Shown: one piece after another, positions 8,179 to 16,519 of the stretch | Layout of the letters: the number at the start of each line of letters is the position of its first letter | How positions within the stretch are numbered: the first letter of the stretch is position 1 | DNA from: Geomonas limicola | GTDB lineage: Bacteria; Desulfobacterota; Desulfuromonadia; Geobacterales; Geobacteraceae | Reading direction: 5' to 3' | DNA: 64,000 nt | Assembly: GCF_014193675.1 (NCBI RefSeq) | Contig: NZ_BLXZ01000005.1 | Location: 372,001-436,000, forward strand | Notes under the pieces: generated by a model | Told to the model about the DNA's origin: nothing | What the model saw: the letters and a program-made list of their open reading frames with translations, nothing else | Databases searched by the model: none | Translations under genes and position numbers: made by a program

Positions 8179-8474
8179 GCTGACGCCCCCTGCTGCAGTT
8201 CCTCATGCGGATTTAGCATTCCAATTATGCAAATTATTCATTTATTGCTTATGTCAAAAACTTTGTAAGATTGCAATTAAAAAAGCCCAGAGAACATCCT
8301 AATGAGGAGCTGATCGAACCACCGATCCGGTATCGGGGGGACCTCTTGCAGTGCCAGGAGAGGTCAGGCTCGCGGGCCCGGTGCGGTGTGCGACCCAGAA
8401 GGAGGTGCGACGCCAGGAATTCTCATCCGCTGCAGCGCAGGAACTTGTTCACTACATTGTTTTGAGGAGGCGTT
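8179..8474. promoter_or_regulatory. Divergent promoter region between lysR and the electron-transfer cluster
   Basis: The gap of 296 bases has an AT-rich core near 8215-8265 in an otherwise GC-rich setting, containing ATGCAAATTATTCAT, which fits the loose T-N11-A LysR box. The rest is a long leader toward the rhodanese lipoprotein gene, ending in GAGGAGG before its ATG. No gene is seen in it. Confidence 0.4.
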
Positions 8475-9746
8475 ATGTCGGAAAGAACGAAGGTCGCGAG
8501 CAGGTGGCTTATGGCCGGACTGCTCACCGTGCTCACCGTTGCGGTACTTGCCTTGTACGGCTGCGGCACCAAAGGGTATGACACCCCGACCCAACCGGTG
8601 TCGGTAACCAAGCAGACTCCCACGGCCCTGATCGATGCGGCCACCCTGAAAACCTGGAGCGACAACGGCTTCATCAACCAGAACAGCTCCCCGGTTGACA
8701 AGGTCGTGGTGCTGGAGGTAACCAGTCCGGCGGCCTATGCGACGTCCCACATCCCGGGATCGCTTTTGCTTGACTCCACCAACAACGTGGATCTCACCAT
8801 GACCCGCCTCGAAGGGGTCGCACCGATCTCCACCATGGTCCCGACCGGTTCGGTGATGGACGACATCATCCAGCGCACCGGTATCGACAGTAAGACCACC
8901 GTGGTCTTCTCGGTCAGCAAGGGGGGGAGCTTCCTGAACACCGCCCGGGCCTACTTCACCTTCCGCTACTGGGGCTTCTCGAAAGACCGCCTGAAGGTGT
9001 TAAACGGCGGCGACAACGCCTGGGAAGATGCCGGCAACACCCTGGTGACCGACGTCCCCGCGGTTACCCGCTCCAGCTACAGCGTGCGCACTACCGGGCT
9101 CAACTCGTCGCTCAGGGCCCCGGTGGGCGACATGATCAAGCTCGTCGACGACATCAACAAGGGGACCATCAGCACGACCAACGTCTCGATCGTCGACCTG
9201 CGCGGCGGCAGCCCCGCCACCTACGTCGCCAACGCCATCGTGGACGACTTCAACCGCTATGCCGACTTCCCGGGCGGCGTCACCACGAAGACCAAGGTGT
9301 TCCCGGCGAGCAGCGACCTGGTAACCCGGCTGAACGCCCAGGGGATCACCCAGGCCCGCACCATGAACTACGTCTACTGCGCCTCCGGTATGCGCGCCTC
9401 GACGCTCTTCCTGGTGCTGGACGGCGTGGTCGGCTGGCCGGTCACCCTGTACGACGGTTCCTGGAACCAGTGGTCCGCCTATGTGACCGCCAACAACGTC
9501 TCGGCCATCTGGCGCGTCGACGTGGTGACGCCGACCACCGCGATTAACAGGACCACCGGGACCCTCGCCGCCGGCACCTTGGCGCTCGACCCGGTATCCA
9601 ACGCACTCTTCTCGTCGGTAACCGATCCGCGGGCCAACCAGATCAAGGTCGAGGACACCCAGTACATCAGCACCGGCACCACGAGTGGCGGCTCGACCAG
9701 CGGCGGTTCCGGGAGCTCTTCGGGGACTTCCGGCGGCGGCTGCTGA
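8475..9746 (+). CDS. Rhodanese-domain lipoprotein, ExtH-like
   Basis: 423 residues with GAGGAGG before the ATG. A lipoprotein signal ends LALYGC with lipid-carrying C30. Two rhodanese domains follow. The first (about 50-190) has VVFSVSKGG at the active-site loop with no cysteine; the second (about 215-345) has YVYCASGMRAS with a cysteine. The C-terminus is a Ser/Gly/Thr-rich tail that ends in GGGC. The pairing with the next gene, a beta-barrel porin, matches the Geobacter ExtH (rhodanese lipoprotein) and ExtI (porin) genes known from electron-conduit work; that assignment is from gene order and type, not alignment. It may tether to the outer membrane and handle sulfur or selenium. Confidence 0.82.
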   Translation: MSERTKVASRWLMAGLLTVLTVAVLALYGCGTKGYDTPTQPVSVTKQTPTALIDAATLKTWSDNGFINQNSSPVDKVVVLEVTSPAAYATSHIPGSLLLDSTNNVDLTMTRLEGVAPISTMVPTGSVMDDIIQRTGIDSKTTVVFSVSKGGSFLNTARAYFTFRYWGFSKDRLKVLNGGDNAWEDAGNTLVTDVPAVTRSSYSVRTTGLNSSLRAPVGDMIKLVDDINKGTISTTNVSIVDLRGGSPATYVANAIVDDFNRYADFPGGVTTKTKVFPASSDLVTRLNAQGITQARTMNYVYCASGMRASTLFLVLDGVVGWPVTLYDGSWNQWSAYVTANNVSAIWRVDVVTPTTAINRTTGTLAAGTLALDPVSNALFSSVTDPRANQIKVEDTQYISTGTTSGGSTSGGSGSSSGTSGGGC

Positions 9747-9811
9747 CCCCGGTCTGAATGCACCAGTCCAGCAAAGGACGCGATCTTTTCCTATCAAAAG
9801 GAGTTGGCACT

Positions 9812-11026
9812 ATGAGCGGATTGATAAAGACCATGACCCTGTCGGCGGCTGCGCTTGTGCTGCTGTCGGGTACTGCGATAGCGGGTCCCCAGATGACCTT
9901 CGGCCCCGATGACAAAGGGGTGCTGCAGCTCGATTACAAGGGGCAGTTCCAGATGACGGTGCGCGACACGGGTTCGGGCGCCAACAACGACGATACCACC
10001 ACCAACTTCAACTTCCGGCGCAACCGCCTGGCCCTCATGGGGCGCTGGGGCGAGAACTTCAGCCTGTACGTGCAGACCGAGTTCGCCGAAGACCAGAACA
10101 TCAACACCCTGGGGGTCGCGGACACCAACCAAGGGGCGGAGTTCCAGTTGCTGGACGCGGTGATGCGCTTCAACCTTAACGACAGCTTCAAGGTCAACGT
10201 CGGCAAGTTCAAGTACAACTTCAACCGCGAGAACCTGGAAGCCTGCGAGATGCCGCTTACCCTGGATCGCTCGCTCTTCATCCGCGCCCCCTATGTCACC
10301 ACCCGCGACACCGGCGTGGCGGTCTGGGGGAACCTTTTCCAGGACATCTTCCAGTACCGGGTGGATGTCATGGAAGGGCGCAAGGCGGTCTCCGGCAACA
10401 CCGCTCCGGCCAGCGACTTCCGCTACTCGGCGCGCGCTCACGTAACCCTGCTCGATCCGGAAAAGGAGTACGGCTACAAGGGGACCTACCTGGGCGAGAA
10501 GAAGGTGCTGACGGTAGGTGGCGCCTACCAGTTCGAGCCGAACGTCGCCTATGCGGACACCGTGGCACGGACCGGCAAGAGCGATTACCGCGGTTGGACG
10601 GTGGACGGCTACTTCGAATACCCGGTAGCCGGCATGGGCACCGTCACCGCCTCGGCGGCCTACGAGGACGTCGACCTTGACGACGCCTACAAGGGGAACA
10701 ACCCGGATCTCCTCTCCGTTGGGTTGAACGGCCAGAAAAACGGCTGGTACGTGAAAGGGGGCTACCTGCTGCCGAACCTGCCGCTGCAGTTCTTCGGCCG
10801 TTTCGAGAAGTGGCGCTTCGCCCAGTTGAACAACATCTACGACCAGCAGGTCGACTGGTACGGTATCGGCGCCAACTACTACCTGCGGGGCCAGAACCTG
10901 AAGCTTACCGCCGAGTTCAGCCATACCGACTTCGACAAGGAAGCGACCGCGAGCGGCCTGCAGGGGAGCAACCTGAGAAGCAAGGACTTCAACACCTTCA
11001 TCGCCCAATTGCAGCTCATCTTCTGA
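9812..11026 (+). CDS. Outer-membrane porin-like beta-barrel, ExtI-like
   Basis: 404 residues from the ATG at 9812, preceded by AAAAGGAG; the longer open frame upstream lacks a signal-peptide start. The signal peptide ends SGTAIAG. The mature protein is rich in alternating aromatic/polar strands (FRRNRLALMGRW, FSLYVQTEFAE, VNVGKFKYNFNREN) and ends with an aromatic (AQLQLIF), as in phosphate-selective porin-type barrels. It follows the rhodanese lipoprotein by 65 bases and ends at a strong terminator. The ExtI protein of Geobacter sulfurreducens is linked to selenite and tellurite reduction; a similar role here is an inference. Confidence 0.82.
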   Translation: MSGLIKTMTLSAAALVLLSGTAIAGPQMTFGPDDKGVLQLDYKGQFQMTVRDTGSGANNDDTTTNFNFRRNRLALMGRWGENFSLYVQTEFAEDQNINTLGVADTNQGAEFQLLDAVMRFNLNDSFKVNVGKFKYNFNRENLEACEMPLTLDRSLFIRAPYVTTRDTGVAVWGNLFQDIFQYRVDVMEGRKAVSGNTAPASDFRYSARAHVTLLDPEKEYGYKGTYLGEKKVLTVGGAYQFEPNVAYADTVARTGKSDYRGWTVDGYFEYPVAGMGTVTASAAYEDVDLDDAYKGNNPDLLSVGLNGQKNGWYVKGGYLLPNLPLQFFGRFEKWRFAQLNNIYDQQVDWYGIGANYYLRGQNLKLTAEFSHTDFDKEATASGLQGSNLRSKDFNTFIAQLQLIF

Positions 11027-11110
11027 TCCAGGTCCGGCAGGGTGCCGGTACTTTTTAATTGCAGCAGGTACAGGAATTGAAGCTCCCTGTATCACCTCCT
11101 TCCATGTCAT

Positions 11111-11142
11111 GGCCGACGGAGCCCGCCGTCGGCCACTTTTTT
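11111..11142 (+). terminator. Intrinsic terminator after the porin gene
   Basis: A perfect 9-bp stem GGCCGACGG/CCGTCGGCC with a short loop is followed by a T-run. It separates the lipoprotein/porin pair from the cytochrome genes, so the latter probably have their own promoter or depend on read-through. Confidence 0.9.
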
Positions 11143-11234
11143 GTCTGTATATATTCCGGAATGTGAATGAAAGAGCTTGGTTAACGTGAAGTTTTTTACT
11201 ATAGTAGCCGCACCTCAAGACAGTCCCGGAGACC

Positions 11235-13094
11235 ATGCGTCCAGCGAACCTCATCAAGAACCGCGCGTTATTACTCTGGCTGGGAGTCGTGCTGGCACTG
11301 TCCCTGTCCGGCTGCCAGGTCCGGGGTACCGATACAACGGGGTGCGAGCGCTGCCACAGCCGGATCGAGCGGGTCTCGGCGAGCCATCCCGGCTGCATCT
11401 CCTGTCACGGCGGGAACCCGAAGGCGGGCGAGGCCGCCGTTGCCCACCAGGGGATGTTCGGCCCGAAGAACCCGGCGAGCCCCGAGCACTGGGAGAAGAC
11501 CTGCGGCGCCTGCCACCGCTACCAACTGGGGCGGATGCAGGCGAACCTGATGTACACCGCGACGGGGATGATCAAAAACACCCAGCTCACCTGGGAGGGG
11601 TGGGACGAAAAGCTCTACAGCAGCAGGGGGGGGGTGGTCTACGATCCGAAGGGGAACAAGCTCGCCCTCAAACCGGTGGCCGAACTCGACAACCTCTCGG
11701 GTGAGCTCTACCGGAAGTTCTGCTCGCAGTGCCACGTGGGGCAGGGGACCGGCGACGTCTACGCCTCAAGCCACGGCTCCGGGTGCGCCGCCTGCCATTT
11801 TCCCTTCAACGACGAGGCGAGCTACCAGGGGAAGGATCCCACCATGAGGGGCAAGAGCCCCTACTCGGCGAGTCACGCCCTGGAGCCCTTGCCGGGGAAC
11901 CAGGTCTGCGCACGCTGCCACAACCGCAGCGGCCGCATCGCGCTCTCCTACCAGGGGCTCTACGACGGTAACAACTCGCTGGTGCCGACCCGCCACGGCT
12001 CGCCGGGTCCCGTGCTCCTAAGCGGCCTGCGCAACGCGGTGCACATCGCCCCGGACGTCCACGCCGCCGCCGGCATGGACTGCATCGACTGCCATACCTC
12101 CCGGGACCTGATGGGGGACGGCTACGCCTACCAGAACATGAACCTGCAGACCGAGATCGCTTGCGAGGACTGCCACGGGGGGGCCCGGCCGCCGCGCTAC
12201 CGCGAGGTGGTTCGCGAAAACGACGAGGCGCTCAGGGAGTCCAAGAACTACCGGATGCAGATGCGGCCGGGGATGAAGCTGGTGCTGACCGCCAAGGGAC
12301 GCAGCTATTCCAACGTCTTCTATAAGGACGGCACCGTGTACGTTTTGGGCAAGCGTAGCGGCAAGCTGTTCAAGAGCAAGGTGATCACCGGCACCGCCGA
12401 GCATAGCATCGTCGGGCATGGTCGCCTGGAGTGCTACGCCTGCCACTCGCGCACGGTGGTGCAGTGCTACGGCTGCCACACCCGCTACGACAAGACGGTC
12501 AAGGGTATGGACTTCATCAAGGGGCGCGAGACCCCGGGGCGTTTCAGCGAGACCGAGGACTACCGGATGCTCTACCCCTTCCCGCTGGCCCTGAACCAGC
12601 GCGGCAAGGTCTCCACCGTGACCCCCGGCTGCCAGACCTTCGTCACGGTGGTGGAACCTGACGGGACCCTGTCCAAGAACGAGTACGTGGCCCGCTTCAA
12701 AGGAAAGCAGCAACTGCGCTTCGCCCCGTTCTTCTCGCACAACACCGGGAAGAGGGCGGTGGGGTGCGTGGAGTGTCACGGCAACCCCGCCTTCCTCGGC
12801 TTCGGTCAGCACGTGGTTGCCGGCGGCGACATCTACGGGACGCTCATCTGCGAGCAGTCGGCCGACAAGCCGCTGGACGGCTTTCTCACCCTGCAGGACG
12901 GCAGGGTGCGGGCCTATTCGGCAATCACCCGGGAAAACTCGCGCCCCCTGAACGGGCGCGAGGTGCGGCGCACCCTGGCGGTCAATACCTGCCTGGTCTG
13001 CCACGGCACGGCGAGTGACCCGATCTATCGAAAGGAACTTAACTATCGTGCGTTGGATGATGCTGTGCATCGCCGCCTGCTGGCTCGCCCTTAG
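11235..13094 (+). CDS. Dodecahaem c-type cytochrome lipoprotein
   Basis: 619 residues. A lipoprotein signal ends SLSGC (C27). Twelve CxxCH motifs are visible: CERCH, CISCH, CGACH, CSQCH, CAACH, CARCH, CIDCH, CEDCH, CYACH, CYGCH, CVECH and CLVCH. It should sit on a membrane face in the periplasm or at the outer membrane and relay electrons. It is the first of six co-directional genes with a 10-haem cytochrome, Rieske protein and split cytochrome b, as in Geobacter Cbc quinol-oxidoreductase clusters. Its 3' end overlaps the next gene by 47 bases. Confidence 0.92.
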   Translation: MRPANLIKNRALLLWLGVVLALSLSGCQVRGTDTTGCERCHSRIERVSASHPGCISCHGGNPKAGEAAVAHQGMFGPKNPASPEHWEKTCGACHRYQLGRMQANLMYTATGMIKNTQLTWEGWDEKLYSSRGGVVYDPKGNKLALKPVAELDNLSGELYRKFCSQCHVGQGTGDVYASSHGSGCAACHFPFNDEASYQGKDPTMRGKSPYSASHALEPLPGNQVCARCHNRSGRIALSYQGLYDGNNSLVPTRHGSPGPVLLSGLRNAVHIAPDVHAAAGMDCIDCHTSRDLMGDGYAYQNMNLQTEIACEDCHGGARPPRYREVVRENDEALRESKNYRMQMRPGMKLVLTAKGRSYSNVFYKDGTVYVLGKRSGKLFKSKVITGTAEHSIVGHGRLECYACHSRTVVQCYGCHTRYDKTVKGMDFIKGRETPGRFSETEDYRMLYPFPLALNQRGKVSTVTPGCQTFVTVVEPDGTLSKNEYVARFKGKQQLRFAPFFSHNTGKRAVGCVECHGNPAFLGFGQHVVAGGDIYGTLICEQSADKPLDGFLTLQDGRVRAYSAITRENSRPLNGREVRRTLAVNTCLVCHGTASDPIYRKELNYRALDDAVHRRLLARP

Positions 13095-14325
13095 CGCGAC
13101 GCCAAGCCGGGCCGGGGAGAACTGCAAGGTCTGCCACCGGGTGACCCTCGAGGGGGTGCACGCGCGGCTTTCCTGCCTCTCCTGCCACCTGAGCGAGAGC
13201 GCCACGCTGGCAAACCCCGCTGCGGCCGCCGGAGGTGCCGTCGGCTGCGCCGGTTGCCACAAGGGGTACGCTCGGCTCTTCGAGCACGCCATGGGGACCA
13301 GGGACAAGGAGCGGCGCTTCGTGGAGGGAAGCATCGGCAGGTTCGACGCCGGTTTCTTCGAAAACCGCTGCGGCTCCTGCCACCTCGCCGGCTGCACCGA
13401 CTGCCACGGCGGCAGCGGTCACCGGGTGGCGCGGGCCAGCGACCGCAGCTGCTTTGCCTGCCACCGCGGCTACTTCGTCGGGACCGACTACTACGGCATG
13501 GCGCCGCGCGAGGACAGCCTGCGCTACCAGCGCGGTGAGCAGGCCTACGGGCAGAGCTTCCTGAAGATGACCCCCGACGTCCATGCCGAGGCCGGTCTTA
13601 GCTGTGCCGCCTGCCACAGCATGGCGAGCCTCGTCGCCGGTGCAAAGTCCTCCAAGGGGTGCCTCGACTGCCACCGGGTCAACACCAAGGTGGTGGAGCA
13701 CCGGATCGCGGCGCATCTCGAGAAGATGGAATGCTACGCCTGCCACTCCGCCTGGGCCGCCCAGGAGTACGGCACCTTCTGGCTCCGTTTCACCGACAGC
13801 AGCATCCAGGAGGATTTCGAGGTCAAGGAGAACGCTGGGAACTACGTGAAGAGTGCCTACCTGCGCAAGCAGGACGCGCCGCCCCTGGGGATCAATGCCG
13901 CCGGCAAGGTGAGCCCGATCCGTCCCCAGTTCCTGCTCTATTTTTCCGAGATCCTCAATGACCGCCCGGTCGGCTCGTGGTCCAGGGGGAGTGCTGACCT
14001 CCTGGAAAACCGCCTGCTGGCCGCGCAGTGGAAGGCCTTTTTCCCGCACACCATCCGGCGGGGCACGGTCATGTGCGAAGGGTGTCACGATACCCCGCGC
14101 CGCTACCTGCTCGAACCGCCACAGGACCGGATCTACCAGCTGCAGGCTGACGGGATGACCCTGGCGTCCTTTTGGGAGCGCTCCGGGCAGCGGGTGGTGA
14201 ACGGGGACTTTCTCCCCATGGCGCGCTACCAGCGGGTAACGGCCAGAACCAAGGAATACCAGAGGGCGTACCTGGAAAAATGGCAACAACTGATCACACA
14301 CGTCGAGGCTTCCTCGTCACCCTGA
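13048..14325 (+). CDS. Decahaem c-type cytochrome
   Basis: 425 residues from a GTG at 13048, chosen because AAAGGA lies 12 bases upstream and it gives a compact signal peptide (ATPSRA); a GTG at 13015 is the alternative. Ten CxxCH motifs: CKVCH, CLSCH, CAGCH, CGSCH, CTDCH, CFACH, CAACH, CLDCH, CYACH and CEGCH. No lipobox, so soluble or anchored in the periplasm. It overlaps its neighbours on both sides (47 and 46 bases), implying translational coupling. The probable role is periplasmic electron relay from the Rieske/cytochrome b complex to the 12-haem lipoprotein. Confidence 0.9.
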   Translation: MRWMMLCIAACWLALSATPSRAGENCKVCHRVTLEGVHARLSCLSCHLSESATLANPAAAAGGAVGCAGCHKGYARLFEHAMGTRDKERRFVEGSIGRFDAGFFENRCGSCHLAGCTDCHGGSGHRVARASDRSCFACHRGYFVGTDYYGMAPREDSLRYQRGEQAYGQSFLKMTPDVHAEAGLSCAACHSMASLVAGAKSSKGCLDCHRVNTKVVEHRIAAHLEKMECYACHSAWAAQEYGTFWLRFTDSSIQEDFEVKENAGNYVKSAYLRKQDAPPLGINAAGKVSPIRPQFLLYFSEILNDRPVGSWSRGSADLLENRLLAAQWKAFFPHTIRRGTVMCEGCHDTPRRYLLEPPQDRIYQLQADGMTLASFWERSGQRVVNGDFLPMARYQRVTARTKEYQRAYLEKWQQLITHVEASSSP

Positions 14326-14672
14326 TCGCGGCCCTGGCGGGAGCCGCTGCCCTGGGGCGCTACCTGAGCCCAGCGTTGCGGCAGAAACGGGAACTGCTCA
14401 AGGTGGCCAAGGCGGATCTGCCGCCCCAGGGGGCACTGGTTTACCGCGAGGAGCGGGTGGCCCTCATGAGGGACGGGGAGCGCGTCTATGCGCTGAGCCT
14501 CGTCTGTACCCACCTGGGGTGCACCGTCGCGGTGACGCCGGGGGACATCGTCTGCCCCTGTCACGGCAGCAGTTTCGATCGCGAGGGGCGCGTCCTCAAG
14601 GGGCCGGCCGACCGAGCGCTGCAGCGGCTGGTGGTGGAAGACCGTGGTGATTTTTTCCACGTGCTGGTGTAA
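14280..14672 (+). CDS. Rieske [2Fe-2S] protein of a quinol oxidoreductase
   Basis: 130 residues from the ATG at 14280, which lies inside the end of the 10-haem gene. A twin-arginine-type N-terminus (HTRRGFLVTL) runs into one membrane helix. The two cluster motifs are intact: CTHLGC at about residue 80 and CPCHGSSFD at about 97, giving two Cys and two His ligands. It accepts electrons from quinol at the periplasmic face of a bc-type complex. The cytochrome b gene follows after 30 bases. Confidence 0.93.
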   Translation: MATTDHTRRGFLVTLIAALAGAAALGRYLSPALRQKRELLKVAKADLPPQGALVYREERVALMRDGERVYALSLVCTHLGCTVAVTPGDIVCPCHGSSFDREGRVLKGPADRALQRLVVEDRGDFFHVLV

Positions 14673-14702
14673 GGCCCGAAGCGGGATCCAACCGGAGGTT
14701 TC

Positions 14703-15323
14703 TTGCTCAACGAATTTCTCAGCCATCTCTTTCCGCGGGTCGTTTTAAAGCGCAACCTCACCATCTCCTATACCTTCTGTCTGGGCGGCCTCGCCTTCAG
14801 CGCCTTCCTTTTGCTCCTTTGCTCCGGGATGCTGTTGCTCTTCTATTACCAGCCCGGACCCGAGAAGGCCTACGGTTCGATTCTTCTATTGGAAAGCTCG
14901 GTCTGGGGCGGGCGCTACCTGCGCAGCCTGCACCGGCTCTGCTCCCACCTGCTCCTCGTCCTGCTCATGCTGCACACCCTGCGCGTGGTTTTAACCGGCG
15001 CCTACCAGAAACCGCGCCAGCTGAACTGGGTCATCGGTTGCCTGCTGTTGCTGCTCTGCGTCTTCGAGGCCTACACCGGATACCTGCTCCCCATGGACCA
15101 GCTGGCGCTCTGGGCGACCCAGACCGGGATGGAGCTTCTGGCTACCTTTCCCTTTGGGCCCCTTTTACGCGGCATCCTGGTGCCCGACGGCATAGGGCAT
15201 CCCATGTCGCTGTTGCGTTTCTACGCGCTGCACATCATGCTGGTCCCACTGTCCGTGCTGGGGCTGAGCTTCCTGCATTTTTACCGGATCCGGAAAAATA
15301 AGGGGGTACTTCCCTACCTATGA
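14703..15323 (+). CDS. Cytochrome b N-terminal half (cytochrome b6-like)
   Basis: 206 residues from a TTG at 14703 with GGAGG 5 bases upstream; no better start exists. Four membrane helices. Haem b ligands are visible as two His in helix 2 (HRLCSHLLLVLLMLH region) and two in helix 4 (YALHIMLVPL...LHFYR). GYLLPMDQLALWA is the quinol-site loop region. This is the b6-type half of a split cytochrome b; the other half is the next gene, overlapping by 4 bases (ATGA). It acts in the inner membrane, oxidising menaquinol or running in reverse. Confidence 0.93.
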   Translation: MLNEFLSHLFPRVVLKRNLTISYTFCLGGLAFSAFLLLLCSGMLLLFYYQPGPEKAYGSILLLESSVWGGRYLRSLHRLCSHLLLVLLMLHTLRVVLTGAYQKPRQLNWVIGCLLLLLCVFEAYTGYLLPMDQLALWATQTGMELLATFPFGPLLRGILVPDGIGHPMSLLRFYALHIMLVPLSVLGLSFLHFYRIRKNKGVLPYL

Positions 15324-15736
15324 CCCGCGGCTACTTGAAAAGCTCCCCGTACTTCTTCCGGATCATCAAGATCGCCTGGCTGCTCGCAACTATCCTGTTG
15401 CTGGTCCTGGCCGCCCTTTGGCCGGCGCCACTGCAGGAACCGGCGGACCTGGCGCGCGTCCCGAACCCTGTCAAGTCAGCCTGGTTTTTACTCTGGATCC
15501 AGGAAGTGGTGAGCTATTCGAAGTACCTCATCTACGCCGTCCTCGCTGTGGCGCTCGGGATGATCCTGCTCCCGTGGCTCCCCGGTCAGCAAAAGAGCGA
15601 CCAGGCCTCCTGGCTCGGTACGGGGCACCTTCGCATTGCTGTCGCTTCCCTGGTCACCTTCGCCGCCGTGCTGCTCCTGACGGTCATCGCCGGGTACTTC
15701 AGAGGTGAGAATTGGGCTTTCGTTCTGCCGTTTTAG
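15320..15736 (+). CDS. Cytochrome b C-terminal half (subunit IV-like)
   Basis: 138 residues with three membrane helices. It starts by ATGA overlap with the b6-like gene. PNPVKSAWFLLWIQEVVSYS corresponds to the PEWY-type quinol-oxidation loop region of subunit IV, though the PEWY motif itself is not conserved here. It completes the inner-membrane core of the quinol complex. The last codons overlap the next gene by 25 bases. Confidence 0.85.
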   Translation: MTRGYLKSSPYFFRIIKIAWLLATILLLVLAALWPAPLQEPADLARVPNPVKSAWFLLWIQEVVSYSKYLIYAVLAVALGMILLPWLPGQQKSDQASWLGTGHLRIAVASLVTFAAVLLLTVIAGYFRGENWAFVLPF

Positions 15737-16509
15737 GCCTGATAGGCGCGCTGCTGGTCCTGGTCCCCGCTGCGGTGGAGGCTGCCCGGCCCAGTTGTCT
15801 TAGGTGCCACAGGGCGCACTACACCCACCTCGGCAGCTGTGAAACGTGCCATCGGGGTGATGGGCGCTCCGACCGCCTCTCCATCGCGCACCGCGACCTG
15901 GTACGCGGCAGGTACGCCTGGTCCGCCCTGGCCGGTTCGCCACCGCTGGTGCGCGGCGAAAAGCTCCTGGAACTCTTCGCCTGCCGCCGCTGCCACACCC
16001 TTGCCGGAAAAGGGAACCATCTGGCAGGCGATCTGGACCGGCTGGGAAAATCGGCGACCACCGGGCAACTGGTGCGGGCCATCCGGAGCCCCGCCTTTTT
16101 CATGCCGGATTTCCAGGTCCCCGAGCAGCAGGTCGATGACCTCGTGGTCGCCATTCTCGCCGGCGCGCGGAAAGGGGATAGGGGAGGGAAAGAAGCACCC
16201 CAGCTAGTGCACTTCGAGCGGAAACGGGGCGAGCAGAGTGTTTTTCAAAAACAGTGCGGCCCTTGCCATAAGGCACTGACCGCAACATGGGGCGGCTTGG
16301 GGAGAGGAAATATCGGCCCAAACCTCTCCGGGCTCTTGAGCAAGTTCTATCCGAAGACCTGGCAGCAAGGAGAGCGCTGGACGCCGGATTCCCTCAGAAA
16401 ATGGCTGGAAAATCCGCGTGCTCACCGGCCGGTCACCCAGATGCAGCCGCTTCTAGTGAAGAAGGATGAAATCGAGCGGCTGCTGGCAGAAATGCAACCC
16501 GGCAGGTGA
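15712..16509 (+). CDS. Tetrahaem c-type cytochrome
   Basis: 265 residues from a TTG at 15712, just after AGAGGTGAG, overlapping the previous gene. The signal peptide ends AAVEAA. Four CxxCH motifs: CLRCH and CETCH close together near the N-terminus, CRRCH at about residue 92, and CGPCH at about 183. The last two sit in class-I-like cytochrome c folds with later Met residues (FFMPDF, QMQPL) as possible sixth ligands. It is the last gene of the cluster and the likely periplasmic exit from the Rieske/b complex. Confidence 0.88.
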   Translation: MGFRSAVLGLIGALLVLVPAAVEAARPSCLRCHRAHYTHLGSCETCHRGDGRSDRLSIAHRDLVRGRYAWSALAGSPPLVRGEKLLELFACRRCHTLAGKGNHLAGDLDRLGKSATTGQLVRAIRSPAFFMPDFQVPEQQVDDLVVAILAGARKGDRGGKEAPQLVHFERKRGEQSVFQKQCGPCHKALTATWGGLGRGNIGPNLSGLLSKFYPKTWQQGERWTPDSLRKWLENPRAHRPVTQMQPLLVKKDEIERLLAEMQPGR

Positions 16510-16519
16510 GGGCACTGTT

